NCBI GenBank assembly: GCA_024236095.1
Contig: JACKLD010000012.1
Location: forward strand, 186,001-250,000
Length of the DNA: 64,000 nucleotides
From: Pseudomonadaceae bacterium
GTDB taxonomy: Bacteria; Pseudomonadota; Alphaproteobacteria; UBA2136; UBA6156
Reading direction: 5' to 3'
In this document: positions 49,805 through 59,332 of the stretch, piece after piece
Layout: each line of letters opens with the position of its first letter
How positions within the stretch are numbered: the first letter of the stretch is position 1
Program-made: the position numbers and the translations under genes
The notes under the pieces: model-generated
What the model was told of the DNA's origin: nothing
What the model saw: only the letters and a program-made list of their open reading frames with translations
The model's database searches: none

Positions 49805-52800
49805 CTAGCTTATATTGAATCCTCGGCTGGCGAAAATCTTGTTGGCAATACCCTGCTTCACGCTGTCATCAACCTTGTCGTCCAGCATCTGGATGATCAA
49901 CTGCACATGCTGGTTGTAGTTCCCTACGCTCATCAGGGCGGCCTGCTCGTGGGTGGTCAGGTCATCCACCATGTCGGTAATTTGGTCCAACACATTGATG
50001 CCAACCCCGGCACTGGCCAACAGGTTGCGCAAGCTGGCCTCGACGGCAGGACGGTTTTTGTCAAACATCGCCGCACGCTTGTAAGCATTCTGCGCCTGAA
50101 CCTTGATCTGCTTCCGCGTCTTCTGCACATGCGGCATGGAATACTTGGCGTTGATGCTCTGTTGCAGCACACTGTTGATGCCTTCCTCAAACGCCGCTTC
50201 ATGGATCACGTTCAACGGGCTGTGCTTCTTGTAATCCTTCAAAATCACCTTGGCGTTGTTACGAACATCCACCGGCAAACTGGTATCGGCCAACTGCGCC
50301 TGCAGCTCGGCCTTGTAGTCCACATCAGCCTGACGCAACTGCAGGAACATGTCGGCCACCCCGCGCATTTGGTAGAACTGCCGTTTGCCGCTCAACATCT
50401 TGTTGAGCGCGCCAACCTTGTAATCGTCACCCAAGTCTTCGCGCATGAACTTGGTCACCGCATAGGCGTCATTCCGCGTCCGCGCCGCCGTGCCGTAGCT
50501 CTTGCGGGCGTCTTTTTCCACCAAGTAATAGTGGTCGCCAAACGCCCCTTCAAAGGTGCCGCCCACTTCCTTGGTGGCCTTGCTGCCGGCCAGCTCGCGC
50601 ATCACGGCGGGAGTCAGCTTCACTTCGCCACCCGCCACCTTCATGGTGCCGTTTTGCACGGTGATCGCCATTTGGCGGTTGTTCATGTACTGCTGCATCG
50701 CCTGCATCATGGTGGCGCCGCGCAGCTCTTCGGCACTGAAGAACGCCTTGCTGCCCTCGCGCCCGGTGGCCTGCTGCAAGGCCTTGTAGCCATCGGCGTT
50801 TTTCGCCGCCGCTTCGCTGGCCGCCTGCCGTGCGGCGTTCATCATGCCCCTGAAGGCATCCTGCCCCATCGCCATGTTGCCGAAGTACTGGTCACCCTTG
50901 GCAATCTCGCCGATTTCCTTCTCGTAGAAGCCCAAGCGCTGGCCTGCCGCCTTTCGTTCTTTCCATTTCTTGAAGCCACCCGCTTCCTGCCATGCACGGG
51001 CGCGTTCAGGGCCTTCCTTACCCTCGTTCAACACTTCCTTGATGACATTGAAGCCCGGAATGCTCCCCGCCGCCCCGCTGGCGGTAATCGAACCATAAAA
51101 GCCCGACGCCGCCGTCATCCAATACCCCGGCAAACTGGGCTTGTAATCGTTTTTCTTGATACGCTCACCCAGTTCTTTATGACGCTTGCGCATGTCTTCC
51201 AGACGAACATCGTCGATACTTTTCGCGGCTGTCTCTTCCAACATGTCTCCGGTGGCTTTCCACACGGCTTTCGAAGACGCCTCGATATCCTTGGCCTTGG
51301 GCTGGCCACCATCCACGATCTTGTCGTAAATGGTTTTTGCCTCCTTGGTGTTGTCTTTCCCGTCCGCAACCACGCCGCCTGCTGCCTTCACATCTCCGGC
51401 CGTGGCTTCTTCCATTTGCCCTTGCTGCACCGCTGCCTGCTGTGCGGTGGCGCTTGTTACCGCATCGCCATCCTGTCCCGGCGCCTGCTGTCCCAAGCTG
51501 CCGACATTCAAAGTCTGCACATCCATCTGGCCGACACTTCCGGCGCCACCGCCACCTCCCTGTGGGCCGCTTCCCGGAGATATGGGTCCCTTGGGAGTAT
51601 TCGGGCCGCCATCACCATCATCACCATCGTCATCAGTTCTGGGTTTCCTCAAACGATCGAACGCCTCGTTTTCCCGCTCGGCCTGTGTTTGCATATCAAA
51701 CATCCGGTTTGCTTCTTCAGCTTCCGTCTGCAAATCGTACATGGCATTGGCATCTTCCGCCTCCGCCATAATGCTGTCGGCATTGGCTTCAAAGTCACTT
51801 TGGGCTTGGTCAAGACGCGCATTTTCAGCTTCAGCTTCGTTTTGAAGATCAAACATATCGTTTGCAGCATAGGCCATATCTTCTTCTGCAGCCCTCATCT
51901 GCTTCTCAAGGGCATCCCTTTCCTCCATATCCCGCTCACGTTGCGCCTCAGTATCTTGCTTGCCGAGCTTACGCCGATTCCACGCACTCAATCCCGCCCC
52001 GCCCACACCTGCCCCAACCGCCGACGCGATGGTAATAGCGGCTTTTTTCCCTGCATCGGCAATTTTCTCCGCAGCCCCATCAATCTCGGTAAGCTTCTGG
52101 ATATTCTGCGCATCGCCGATCTTGAAAATCAGGAACATGGTCATCCCCACCAGCGACGAGTAAATTCCCGCAATCCCGAACAGGAACACGCCTTGGCGGA
52201 AGTTGCTGTCGATAGGCCCCTGTCCGGTGAGCGAGATGGCTTTGTAAATCACATCGCCCAACCGGTCGACCAGCAAGAATGTCACCGGCACAACCTTCAA
52301 CACCCCCACAATCAGGATGCTCTGGATAAGAAGCCCGGCAGCATGGTTGGGCATGGCAATCCCGAACAGGAAGGCAATCGGCGTGATCATGATCACCATC
52401 AGCAACACCATATCGACAATGACACGCATAATTTCGATAATCGCCATGGCCACAATCCCGGCAAAAATAGACGCAAGGCCCGTCAACATCTTCCCGATGG
52501 CTGCAATAAAGCTACCAATTGCCCCTTTACCCCAAAAGCCGGTATCTTCCGTCAAGACTTTGACTTCGTTCAAACCAAGAGCATCAACCCCCTTGGCCAT
52601 TTCTTCGTTTTGGAGCTGCTTGGCGGTATTTCTCAAAACAATCGCGTAAATCGACTCCGCCAAGAAACGTCGTTTTTCAATGTCGCTGGTTTTGGCGTCC
52701 AAATTTTCCTTGAAGAACTTGCCGTTGAAGTAGGTGATGAAGTTGTTGATGGATTCTGCCGATACCTGCCCCCCCTGCAGCATCGATGCATCCCAAAGTT

Positions 52801-54250
52801 GCGGAATAGGCTTGCTGCCGTTTACGTACTCGCGCAAGGCCGAAGGAACATTCCACCCCAAAAACATCCCTTCATAAACCTGATTGGCACTGGCTTGGCT
52901 GCACCTGCTTGATTGCAGGTCGTACTTGGTATCTTGGGCAAATGTCGCATCAGTGATACGCCCCGGAATAACCATGGATGGGGCTGGCATCGACCCAAGA
53001 ACCGTTGCAGGGCTCGACGCCATTCTCAGAATTCCTGCCAACGAAGTCCGCCCTTCCGCATCAACATCAGACTTTGGATCCTCAAATGCCTGCTGAACTT
53101 TCGATTGTGCCCGTGGAAGCGTGGCTTTCAACAACCCCTTGAAAGATGAACTGGTTCCCGAGCTGCCCAGGTCCGACTGTGTCACCAAGTAATATAATAG
53201 CGAATCTGGGCGCGCATGCACGCGCGCAAGCGTCGCCTGCCCCTTTAAGTCCTTAATCAGTTTTGCGTAACTGATGCACGTATCGCAGTTACCCACTCCC
53301 GTAACAGGAGATCCATTAGACTTTATTGCCATGTTACGGATTTCCAGCAAGCCCTGCTTATACATCTCTGGCTTGTTCGGAATCGACTCTTCGTCCTCGT
53401 ATAACATCAACATAGGCGGGACAAACACCGAAAGGTCTTGCGCATTCGTTTTCGCGTAAAAATCTTTAATATTTGCAATAAATGCGGGCAAGCTGTCAGG
53501 GGCAACCAGTGCATCCACCCCTGTAGCCGCAGGAGATGTTGTTGCACCCGCTGTCGCTGTTGTAGCAGGCGCCGTTGCCGCAGCAGCAGGCTGCAAATCC
53601 TTGGGGAGAGGCGGAATGCCACATTGCGCAAAATCTTTGGCCAGATTGTACCAGTTTCTACCGGCTGAAATAGACGGACTCGACATCAAAAACCGCTCAG
53701 CCTCCGCAGCCGCAATCAGCCCCTGATACCCCTGCGACCTGAACAAGTCGGCAAAAATCACTTCCAGCGTGGTGCCCACGTGGGCGGCCACCAACTGCGG
53801 GGTAAAGCCCATGACTTCTGGGACAGATTGCGTGGCACCGGGAGTTGCCGCCACCATACCGGGAGATATCGGCTTGTTGATCTTGTAAAATAACAACTGG
53901 CTGTTATAAGGCGCAAACAAACAGATGATGGTCACCAGCAACCACGCCGCAATGGTCTTGAAGTTGTGCAGCGCCTTGTTGAAGACGATCGCCAGCGCCC
54001 CCACCAGCGCCGAGGCCAGCGCCACGTAGTACAGTGCGGGCACTGCGCCACCGTTGTAGCCCTTGAACAGGAACCATTGAAAAGTAAACCCGGTCAGCAG
54101 ACTGTCCATCTGCGCCTTGGTCATGCTCAAAAACGGAAACGTCGTATCCGGCGTAAAACTCTGCGCAAACGCCCCGCCACTGGCGAAAACAAACGCCAAC
54201 GCGAAAAGCGCCAACAGGCGCATGTCACCAAAGCGGCGCGGGCACGTCAT
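49805..54250 (-). CDS. Large membrane protein resembling TraG-N/DotA of type IV secretion systems
   Basis: The protein of about 1482 residues has a signal peptide (MRLLALFALAFVFASGGAFA) and two early membrane helices. A periplasmic region follows with VAAHVGTTLEVIFADLFRSQ and NWYNLAKDFAQCGIPP, recalling the TraG N-terminal domain. A bundle of about six helices lies near residues 580-710 (GIVAMAIIEIMRVIVDMVLL). After it come a charged coiled coil (about residues 760-870, repeated QxEAExxN), a Gly-rich linker and a long helical C-terminus. This organisation fits mating-pair stabilisation or DotA-like proteins, but homology is judged by eye only. The start could be 54250 or 54223. No other secretion genes are in the window. 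Confidence 0.65.
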   Translation of the reverse strand: MTCPRRFGDMRLLALFALAFVFASGGAFAQSFTPDTTFPFLSMTKAQMDSLLTGFTFQWFLFKGYNGGAVPALYYVALASALVGALAIVFNKALHNFKTIAAWLLVTIICLFAPYNSQLLFYKINKPISPGMVAATPGATQSVPEVMGFTPQLVAAHVGTTLEVIFADLFRSQGYQGLIAAAEAERFLMSSPSISAGRNWYNLAKDFAQCGIPPLPKDLQPAAAATAPATTATAGATTSPAATGVDALVAPDSLPAFIANIKDFYAKTNAQDLSVFVPPMLMLYEDEESIPNKPEMYKQGLLEIRNMAIKSNGSPVTGVGNCDTCISYAKLIKDLKGQATLARVHARPDSLLYYLVTQSDLGSSGTSSSFKGLLKATLPRAQSKVQQAFEDPKSDVDAEGRTSLAGILRMASSPATVLGSMPAPSMVIPGRITDATFAQDTKYDLQSSRCSQASANQVYEGMFLGWNVPSALREYVNGSKPIPQLWDASMLQGGQVSAESINNFITYFNGKFFKENLDAKTSDIEKRRFLAESIYAIVLRNTAKQLQNEEMAKGVDALGLNEVKVLTEDTGFWGKGAIGSFIAAIGKMLTGLASIFAGIVAMAIIEIMRVIVDMVLLMVIMITPIAFLFGIAMPNHAAGLLIQSILIVGVLKVVPVTFLLVDRLGDVIYKAISLTGQGPIDSNFRQGVFLFGIAGIYSSLVGMTMFLIFKIGDAQNIQKLTEIDGAAEKIADAGKKAAITIASAVGAGVGGAGLSAWNRRKLGKQDTEAQRERDMEERDALEKQMRAAEEDMAYAANDMFDLQNEAEAENARLDQAQSDFEANADSIMAEAEDANAMYDLQTEAEEANRMFDMQTQAERENEAFDRLRKPRTDDDGDDGDGGPNTPKGPISPGSGPQGGGGGAGSVGQMDVQTLNVGSLGQQAPGQDGDAVTSATAQQAAVQQGQMEEATAGDVKAAGGVVADGKDNTKEAKTIYDKIVDGGQPKAKDIEASSKAVWKATGDMLEETAAKSIDDVRLEDMRKRHKELGERIKKNDYKPSLPGYWMTAASGFYGSITASGAAGSIPGFNVIKEVLNEGKEGPERARAWQEAGGFKKWKERKAAGQRLGFYEKEIGEIAKGDQYFGNMAMGQDAFRGMMNAARQAASEAAAKNADGYKALQQATGREGSKAFFSAEELRGATMMQAMQQYMNNRQMAITVQNGTMKVAGGEVKLTPAVMRELAGSKATKEVGGTFEGAFGDHYYLVEKDARKSYGTAARTRNDAYAVTKFMREDLGDDYKVGALNKMLSGKRQFYQMRGVADMFLQLRQADVDYKAELQAQLADTSLPVDVRNNAKVILKDYKKHSPLNVIHEAAFEEGINSVLQQSINAKYSMPHVQKTRKQIKVQAQNAYKRAAMFDKNRPAVEASLRNLLASAGVGINVLDQITDMVDDLTTHEQAALMSVGNYNQHVQLIIQMLDDKVDDSVKQGIANKIFASRGFNIS

Positions 54251-54428
54251 AGGTACATTGTGGGGATGCTTCCGCCCGTCTTCAAGGGATACAAAGGTAT
54301 ACCTGCCCATCTCTGTGGCGTTTTGGCCCCGACCTCTGCCCGATGCAATGCCCATGAGAACACGGAGACCACCATACGCCATCACCACGCCCGCAGGGCC
54401 TCATTGCGAGCGCCGTGCGGCAATCTCC

Positions 54429-54609
54429 CCTCCCGTTCATCAACTTTGGAAACTCATTCAAAAACTGGCGGAACGGGAGGGATTGCCGTCGCTCCGCTCG
54501 GCGGCCTGCGGCTCGAGCCCATGCCCGTAGGTCGTATCGAGAGTTCTCACCCTCCCGTTCATCAACTTTGGAAACTCATTCAAAAACTGGCGGACGGGAG
54601 GGATTCGAA
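54429..54609. repeat. Two att-like repeats at the left boundary of the genomic island
   Basis: A 55-base unit occurs twice, at 54429-54484 and 54551-54609. It starts CCTCCCGTTCATCAACTTTG and ends with TGGCGGAACGGGAGGG. The last 19-22 bases equal the 3' end of the tRNA-Ser gene at 60199-60221; the second copy extends to ATTCGAA but lacks one A. Within each unit the first ten bases are the reverse complement of the GAACGGGAGG part. These are probably attachment sites from one or more integrations. Confidence 0.8.
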
Positions 54610-54773
54610 TTGAAGAAATAATGCTTTAATTTGATTCAGTTAAAAAATTTTCTAAAAATCCCAAGGCCCCTATTTAAGCCCCCATAACAATCCGCTTTTT
54701 ACTTTCAAACACTTGATTCATAAGTACTAATCCTTACTATTCATCAATACTGTAGGTTATAAATCATCTCTCG

Positions 54774-55335
54774 TCAACTTGACGTGCATGCAGATACAGC
54801 TCTGCTGTATACCCTAACCGATTCAATTGTATTATTTTCAACAAAATCCCAGAAATCTTCGCTAAACTTTAATCTAGGGTTGAAGGCGATTGAAAAACCA
54901 CTTGAAGCTAACTTTTTCAAATTTAAAGCTTCTGCAAACCACTCTAGTACATTGAGAGGGTTTGAATGCACGCTGGGCTTCTGTGCCACAAATACTAAAT
55001 GTCCACCATCACGGTAAAACTCATCAGATAAAACAATAAAACACTCCAAAAACGGCCAATCATCAAAAGTTGAAGGAATACCACCGGGAGTAGTGATTAA
55101 ATCTTTCTTCCGGTGACACGCAATTCTTGAAAAAGCATATTTTTCATCATCAAGTAGCCCATTATTAATATAGGCAAATTTTGTATTCTTAGAATTTGTA
55201 AATTCAAAACTTTCGGAAAAAAATATTCTTAATTATCTCACTTCTAGATGTTTTTTGTTCTAACGGTAACGATGCTTGAGCATCCTCAATAAGTGAAAAC
55301 GCATAAACACCAAAACGGATTTTTCCCTCACTCAT
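54774..55335 (-). pseudogene. Frameshifted hypothetical gene in the island
   Basis: From ATG 55335 the frame reads MSEGKIRFGVYAFSLIEDAQ and on for 43 residues, and stops just after a run of seven T (coding strand). Removing one T lets translation continue without a stop through SFEFTNSKNTKFAYINNG, HRKKDLITTPGGIPSTFDDW and LECFIVLSDEFYRDGGHLVF to the stop at 54774, giving about 186 residues. The break in a homopolymer could be a real mutation, programmed slippage or a sequencing error. The protein is not recognised. Confidence 0.75.
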
Positions 55336-55549
55336 TCGAGTTACCTCTCCATTGATTTCTTAGAAACTTCATCCACCACTTTCACATCTGAAAACCAGAA
55401 GTTTTAACTCTCCTCGCACAACAAGTTATTAAGTTAATTCAACGGGTAGATTATATAATAAAATTCAAATCGTAAGTCAAACTTTACAATACTACAGTGC
55501 CGCTGTAATCTTCTTGTGTTAAGGCTTATTTTGTTGTATACGAAACGGC

Positions 55550-56581
55550 ATGATAAATAATGTAAAGTCTGCCGTTTGTGACCCAAAGCCAATAATTACC
55601 TTGGGTGTTCCGGCGCGTAATGAGGCTCAAAATCTCCCACGGTTGGTATCCTCCCTTCTACATAATCAACAAATTGTTCAGGATCGATATCATTTACAAA
55701 CACTTATTTGCATAAATGGCTCAACTGACAAGAGCGAAGAAGTCGCCTGTAGTTTGGGGGGTGACCCACGTTATCAGGATTTAAACATTAGTGTGTTATC
55801 ATCTGATGCCGGGAAAATGGCTGCACAACAAGAAATCTGCCGCCAACGGCAGGGTGAGTGGGTTGTTTTCGCCGACGCTGATACTGAATTGGATCAAAAC
55901 TGCCTAAATGGCTTGTTGATCGATGCGGAGCAACATCCGGAGGCACAGGTAGTATATGCTGATACTATTCCACAATGGTCTGGAAAATTAAGTTTGTTTG
56001 ACTGGATGCTCAGCGTTCACTATCAGCAACCTGATGTTTTAACGCATCGTCACTACTTCCAAGGGCGTAGCTTTTTGATTAAATGCCCCGATGTTTTTCT
56101 CTCCACGATGCGGAAAGGTGAGGGTTTGGAAAAGGCCTATCCTCGATTTTTAAACCTTCAAGCAGGGCCACAAATTGACGATGTGTACTTGTCACGTTTG
56201 ATTTTCGACAAGTACGGCGCTGGATCAATGTTAAAATCCCCTTCGGCAAGGTTGAACTATGTTCCGCCCCGCAGCATGGCAGATTACTACCGAGGCATGA
56301 AACGCCTGCTTATTGAGATTCATCGGCTGGATATTTTGTATCCTGAACATGCTCACTTACAGCGAGATTATTTCCAGCGCCGGACAATTCTTAAACGTTG
56401 GGCTGGATTGACGGCCTCAACCCAGTTGCGTCATATGGGTTACAAGAGCTTTGACCATGTGGTGAGGGGTATTGTTAAAATGCAGATTGCAAAAGGGTAT
56501 TTGTTCCCAAATTCAGAAACAGAGCTTTGGCCGGAGACGAGGACAACCAAGTCCTTTGAGCAGGAGGATAAGGAAGTATAA
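55550..56581 (+). CDS. Family 2 glycosyltransferase (island operon)
   Basis: The 343-residue protein has a GT-A fold: ITLGVPARNEAQNLPRLVSS near residue 17, LICINGSTDKSEEVA, and the metal-binding DxD in VFADADTELDQNCL. The remainder (YFQGRSFLIKCPDVFLSTMR, then QIDDVYLSRLIFDKYG) is typical of GT2 acceptor regions. No membrane segment is seen. It is the first gene of a four-gene operon; its stop codon shares one base with the start of the methyltransferase gene. AT-rich composition marks it as foreign. Confidence 0.88.
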   Translation: MINNVKSAVCDPKPIITLGVPARNEAQNLPRLVSSLLHNQQIVQDRYHLQTLICINGSTDKSEEVACSLGGDPRYQDLNISVLSSDAGKMAAQQEICRQRQGEWVVFADADTELDQNCLNGLLIDAEQHPEAQVVYADTIPQWSGKLSLFDWMLSVHYQQPDVLTHRHYFQGRSFLIKCPDVFLSTMRKGEGLEKAYPRFLNLQAGPQIDDVYLSRLIFDKYGAGSMLKSPSARLNYVPPRSMADYYRGMKRLLIEIHRLDILYPEHAHLQRDYFQRRTILKRWAGLTASTQLRHMGYKSFDHVVRGIVKMQIAKGYLFPNSETELWPETRTTKSFEQEDKEV

Positions 56582-57183
56582 TGAACGATTATTCAAAGCT
56601 TAATTTGGGGTGTGGACAGAGGCCGAATAACAAGTTCCCTCGGCCATGGTTGAATGTCGACCGAGAGGGGGCGGTGGCTGATATAACATGGGATATTGCT
56701 GACCTGCCGCAAGCATGGAACGCCACTTTTGATGAGGTTCGTGTTTCCCACGTTTTAGAGCATTTCTTTTTGGCTGAGGTACCGAATGTTCTTGCTGGGT
56801 GGTTACGGGTTTTGAAACCGAATGGAGTGTTGAGGGTTATTGTACCAGACTTGGATATTATTCTAAAAAATCTTCAGGATGGGATTGATGCAAAAGGGCG
56901 TACAGCCCTGTCTACCACCGAAACCACTCCTGTACTCGCCCAAATATACGGGATTGGTTATGATCAGGCTTCTACGGGGACACACTGGCGGCACCGGATG
57001 ATTTACAATGAGGCCATGTTACGTTCTATCCTTCTACAAACGGGTCAGCTCACCAATATCACGAGATATTCTAAGGTTGATGATCCTGCCTATGGTTTTG
57101 GAATAGTGGATGATTCTCAAAATATCTTTTCACTTGGCATGAAAGCCGATAAAGTAACAACGCATGAAATGATGGGGGTTTAG
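56581..57183 (+). CDS. SAM-dependent methyltransferase, class I (island operon)
   Basis: The 200-residue protein starts MNDYSKLNLGCGQRPNNKFP with the SAM-binding motif LNLGCG, followed by WLNVDRE, the VRVSHVLEHF element and LKPNGVLRVIVPDLD. This is the pattern of predicted SAM-dependent methyltransferases (type 11) often found with glycosyltransferases in polysaccharide clusters. It overlaps the upstream gene by one base, and the next gene starts directly after its stop. The acceptor is unknown. Confidence 0.87.
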   Translation: MNDYSKLNLGCGQRPNNKFPRPWLNVDREGAVADITWDIADLPQAWNATFDEVRVSHVLEHFFLAEVPNVLAGWLRVLKPNGVLRVIVPDLDIILKNLQDGIDAKGRTALSTTETTPVLAQIYGIGYDQASTGTHWRHRMIYNEAMLRSILLQTGQLTNITRYSKVDDPAYGFGIVDDSQNIFSLGMKADKVTTHEMMGV

Positions 57184-58281
57184 ATGCCTATTTTAACAGA
57201 TGAACGCCAGAAGTATTTTGCTGATTATGGCGGTATTGCCTTGGGTTTAAATATTGCACAGGAGTCGGCAAACACCGTTCCCATGTTATTTACCCCGCCT
57301 CATCAATGTGTGGCGAAAGACGACATAGCAGCTGGAAATGTGGCGCTTGCTATGTTTCGGGGTAAGAAAGTTGTTTTAAAGGCGTCAACGGGTGATCGTG
57401 ACTTTACCGAACATGCCAAACGCGGGGTTGGTACCTCTCGTAACCGTAAATCTTTGTTGGTTGATGTTGGAACTACTTGGGAGGCTGATGTTCTTCCACA
57501 GTTTGTAAATGAGTCGGGTGATGTACGCTCTATTGTTTTGCAAGAATTTGTAGCTTTGCCTGATAATGCCTACGCGATTGTACATGCAAAGGCCGATGAA
57601 ATGCTGATTGAATTTACTGTGGATGGGGATCGCTTCTTACTTTTTGTTAATCATAGGAATGGGGCAACCTCCCTTGAAACAAGTCGTCATGATGGGGATA
57701 TGACCTCACTACATGGCCGAATTGACGTAAACCATTTTGCGGCGATGATGCGGGATATGTACAAGGTTGTAGGGTTTGATTTCAATATTGAATGTTTTAT
57801 GAATCGTAGCTTAGTTTCAATCATTCAACTTCGCCCCGTGCCTCAAGATATACCCCACGATCCTTTAATCACGGCCAAGATTGCCCAACGTCTAGTATTG
57901 CCAACACAGCCCCCTTTGCATCATACGCGTTTTGTGTGTGGGCTGGTGGATAGCTATGGTGTTATCCAAACAAATGTAGAAGCGGCTCATAATGTTGGGC
58001 AACCTGATACCATGTTGGTACTGCGAGATACCCCTGACTTGCCTTGGGAATATCCTTTTTTTGCCCAACGGGCAGCTTCCAGCCTAAGAACAGTTTTTGT
58101 GGATGTTCACAGTGCTTCGACTTTATCTCATGATCCGACGGATTTACCTATGGACTTGGGTGTTCGAGAACATTACCGGCGTTTTGCCGCCCCACGTTTT
58201 CAAACAACCGAACTTGTTGGCCGAAATGTTGAAATCCTTATGGACGGGCACGAGGGAGTCATGGATGATCATGGCCGGTAA
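57184..58281 (+). CDS. PEP synthase/PPDK N-terminal-like ATP-binding protein (island operon)
   Basis: The 365-residue protein resembles the ATP-grasp half of phosphoenolpyruvate synthase-type enzymes. It shows VLKASTGDRDFTEHAKRGVG, IVLQEFVALPDNAYAIVHAK, VVGFDFNIECFMN and the closing IIQLRPVPQDIP, where the family has a Q-x-R-P motif. The central swivelling His domain and the PEP/pyruvate barrel are missing, so it may phosphorylate or ligate a different substrate. Homology is weak outside these motifs. The gene overlaps the Nudix start. Confidence 0.65.
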   Translation: MPILTDERQKYFADYGGIALGLNIAQESANTVPMLFTPPHQCVAKDDIAAGNVALAMFRGKKVVLKASTGDRDFTEHAKRGVGTSRNRKSLLVDVGTTWEADVLPQFVNESGDVRSIVLQEFVALPDNAYAIVHAKADEMLIEFTVDGDRFLLFVNHRNGATSLETSRHDGDMTSLHGRIDVNHFAAMMRDMYKVVGFDFNIECFMNRSLVSIIQLRPVPQDIPHDPLITAKIAQRLVLPTQPPLHHTRFVCGLVDSYGVIQTNVEAAHNVGQPDTMLVLRDTPDLPWEYPFFAQRAASSLRTVFVDVHSASTLSHDPTDLPMDLGVREHYRRFAAPRFQTTELVGRNVEILMDGHEGVMDDHGR

Positions 58282-58819
58282 ATCAAAATCAACGAAGATG
58301 AGAAAACGTATGACACAAGATCGTAACCGTACCGTGATGATTAAGGGTAAGCAGGTCAATTTCGTCTTTTTGGGTTCGGAGGCTAAAATTCCCTTTGATA
58401 AGGTGACAAGCGTATCAGTCATTCCTTTTACGAAGGTTGGGGATGTTGTGGCGGTGCGTAACCCACGCGGGATTGATATTCCTGGAGGGCATGTGCAACA
58501 GGGTGAAACCTCCATTGAGCAAGTGGCTCACCGTGAAGTGGGTGAGGAAGCCTACGCCAAAATGGATTCGGTTGAAGTTGTTGATGTTATTCAATCTGAC
58601 TACTATGGTTCAGCACCCGACCAGCTTACTTACATGGTTATCATGATGGGGGAAGTAAGTGAATTAATGCCGTTTGAGGTTAATGATGAAACCACAGAGC
58701 GTCAGATTATGCCCACACAAGATTTCCTTACCGCCTATTCGGGTGGAGATCGAGGTGATATGGAGGCCCTTTTAAAGGCTGCGATTGAGAAACGTGCTAT
58801 GGGGATGGGGGGACGTTAA
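58265..58819 (+). CDS. Nudix hydrolase (island operon)
   Basis: The protein of about 184 residues carries a full Nudix box, GGHVQQGETSIEQVAHREVG followed by EEA, in the GX5EX7REUXEEXGU pattern. The domain starts around SVSVIPFTKVGDVVAVRNPR. The start is uncertain (58265, 58271, 58298 or 58310); the first overlaps the upstream gene by 17 bases. Hydrolysis of a nucleoside-diphosphate-linked compound made or used by the operon is a plausible role, but the substrate is unknown. The C-terminal end faces a small gene on the other strand. Confidence 0.85.
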   Translation: MIMAGKSKSTKMRKRMTQDRNRTVMIKGKQVNFVFLGSEAKIPFDKVTSVSVIPFTKVGDVVAVRNPRGIDIPGGHVQQGETSIEQVAHREVGEEAYAKMDSVEVVDVIQSDYYGSAPDQLTYMVIMMGEVSELMPFEVNDETTERQIMPTQDFLTAYSGGDRGDMEALLKAAIEKRAMGMGGR

Positions 58820-58935
58820 CCCCAAACCCACCACCCCACCCCCAGCCCGAGGGCGAAGCCGTACAGCACCATAAACACATACACGATCACCATTTCAGGC
58901 CGTCCGGGTGGGGGAATATGGGGTTCGGGAATCAT
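58816..58935 (-). CDS. Tiny hypothetical membrane protein
   Basis: A 39-residue frame reads MIPEPHIPPPGRPEMVIVYV then FMVLYGFALGLGVGWWVWG. It has a proline-rich head and one membrane helix. The start lies one base after the stop of the lipoprotein-like gene and the end overlaps the Nudix stop tail to tail. GC content is high, like the chromosome rather than the island operon. It may be real given the coupling, but there is no recognisable family. Confidence 0.5.
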   Translation of the reverse strand: MIPEPHIPPPGRPEMVIVYVFMVLYGFALGLGVGWWVWG

Positions 58936-58936
58936 C

Positions 58937-59332
58937 CTACTTGCCTCCCTTTTTGGCTTCGGCCTTCAACTGTTCGTCCAGAGGGGTGAATAACAAGCCG
59001 CACTTCTTGGCGATGCTGGCTTGTTCGATAGCCTCATATTCTCCCTTCAACTGGCGATACTCTGCCGCCTCGGGGCCATCTCCGCCTTCCAGAAAGAACA
59101 ACGCTGGCCAGAACAACACCAACCCCACGCCCATCTGCCATGAGTCCGAACTGGCTTCGCTTTTGAGTTGTTGGTAAAGCTTGCTTGTCCGGCGGGTGAT
59201 CCGGGTTTGCTCCATGCCAAGCTGCTGGCAGTCGTACTGCTGATACATCAATGGCGACACATCCGCCGCGATCATCTTGTCGGGATTGCTCGCACAAGCG
59301 GCCAAAAGACCCGCTATGGCGATTGTGAGGGG
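58937..59332 (-). pseudogene. 5'-truncated lipoprotein gene fused to the integrase remnant
   Basis: The frame reads PLTIAIAGLLAACASNPDKM, a signal peptide end with lipobox LAAC, then SPLMYQQYDCQQLGMEQTRI and a GGDGPEAAEYRQLKGEYEAI helix. No ATG or GTG precedes the signal sequence in frame; the only possible start is an internal TTG at 59305. The first few codons seem to have been lost where the integrase frame ends, 16-20 bases into this gene. Either the gene is dead or it uses a poor start. The mature part (about 120 residues) is otherwise intact. Confidence 0.65.

Noticed and set aside
54429..54609. The att-like repeats as tRNA gene fragments that could be expressed
   Set aside because: Only about 20 bases of tRNA-Ser 3' sequence are present, without D-arm or anticodon. 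They are best explained as integration sites.
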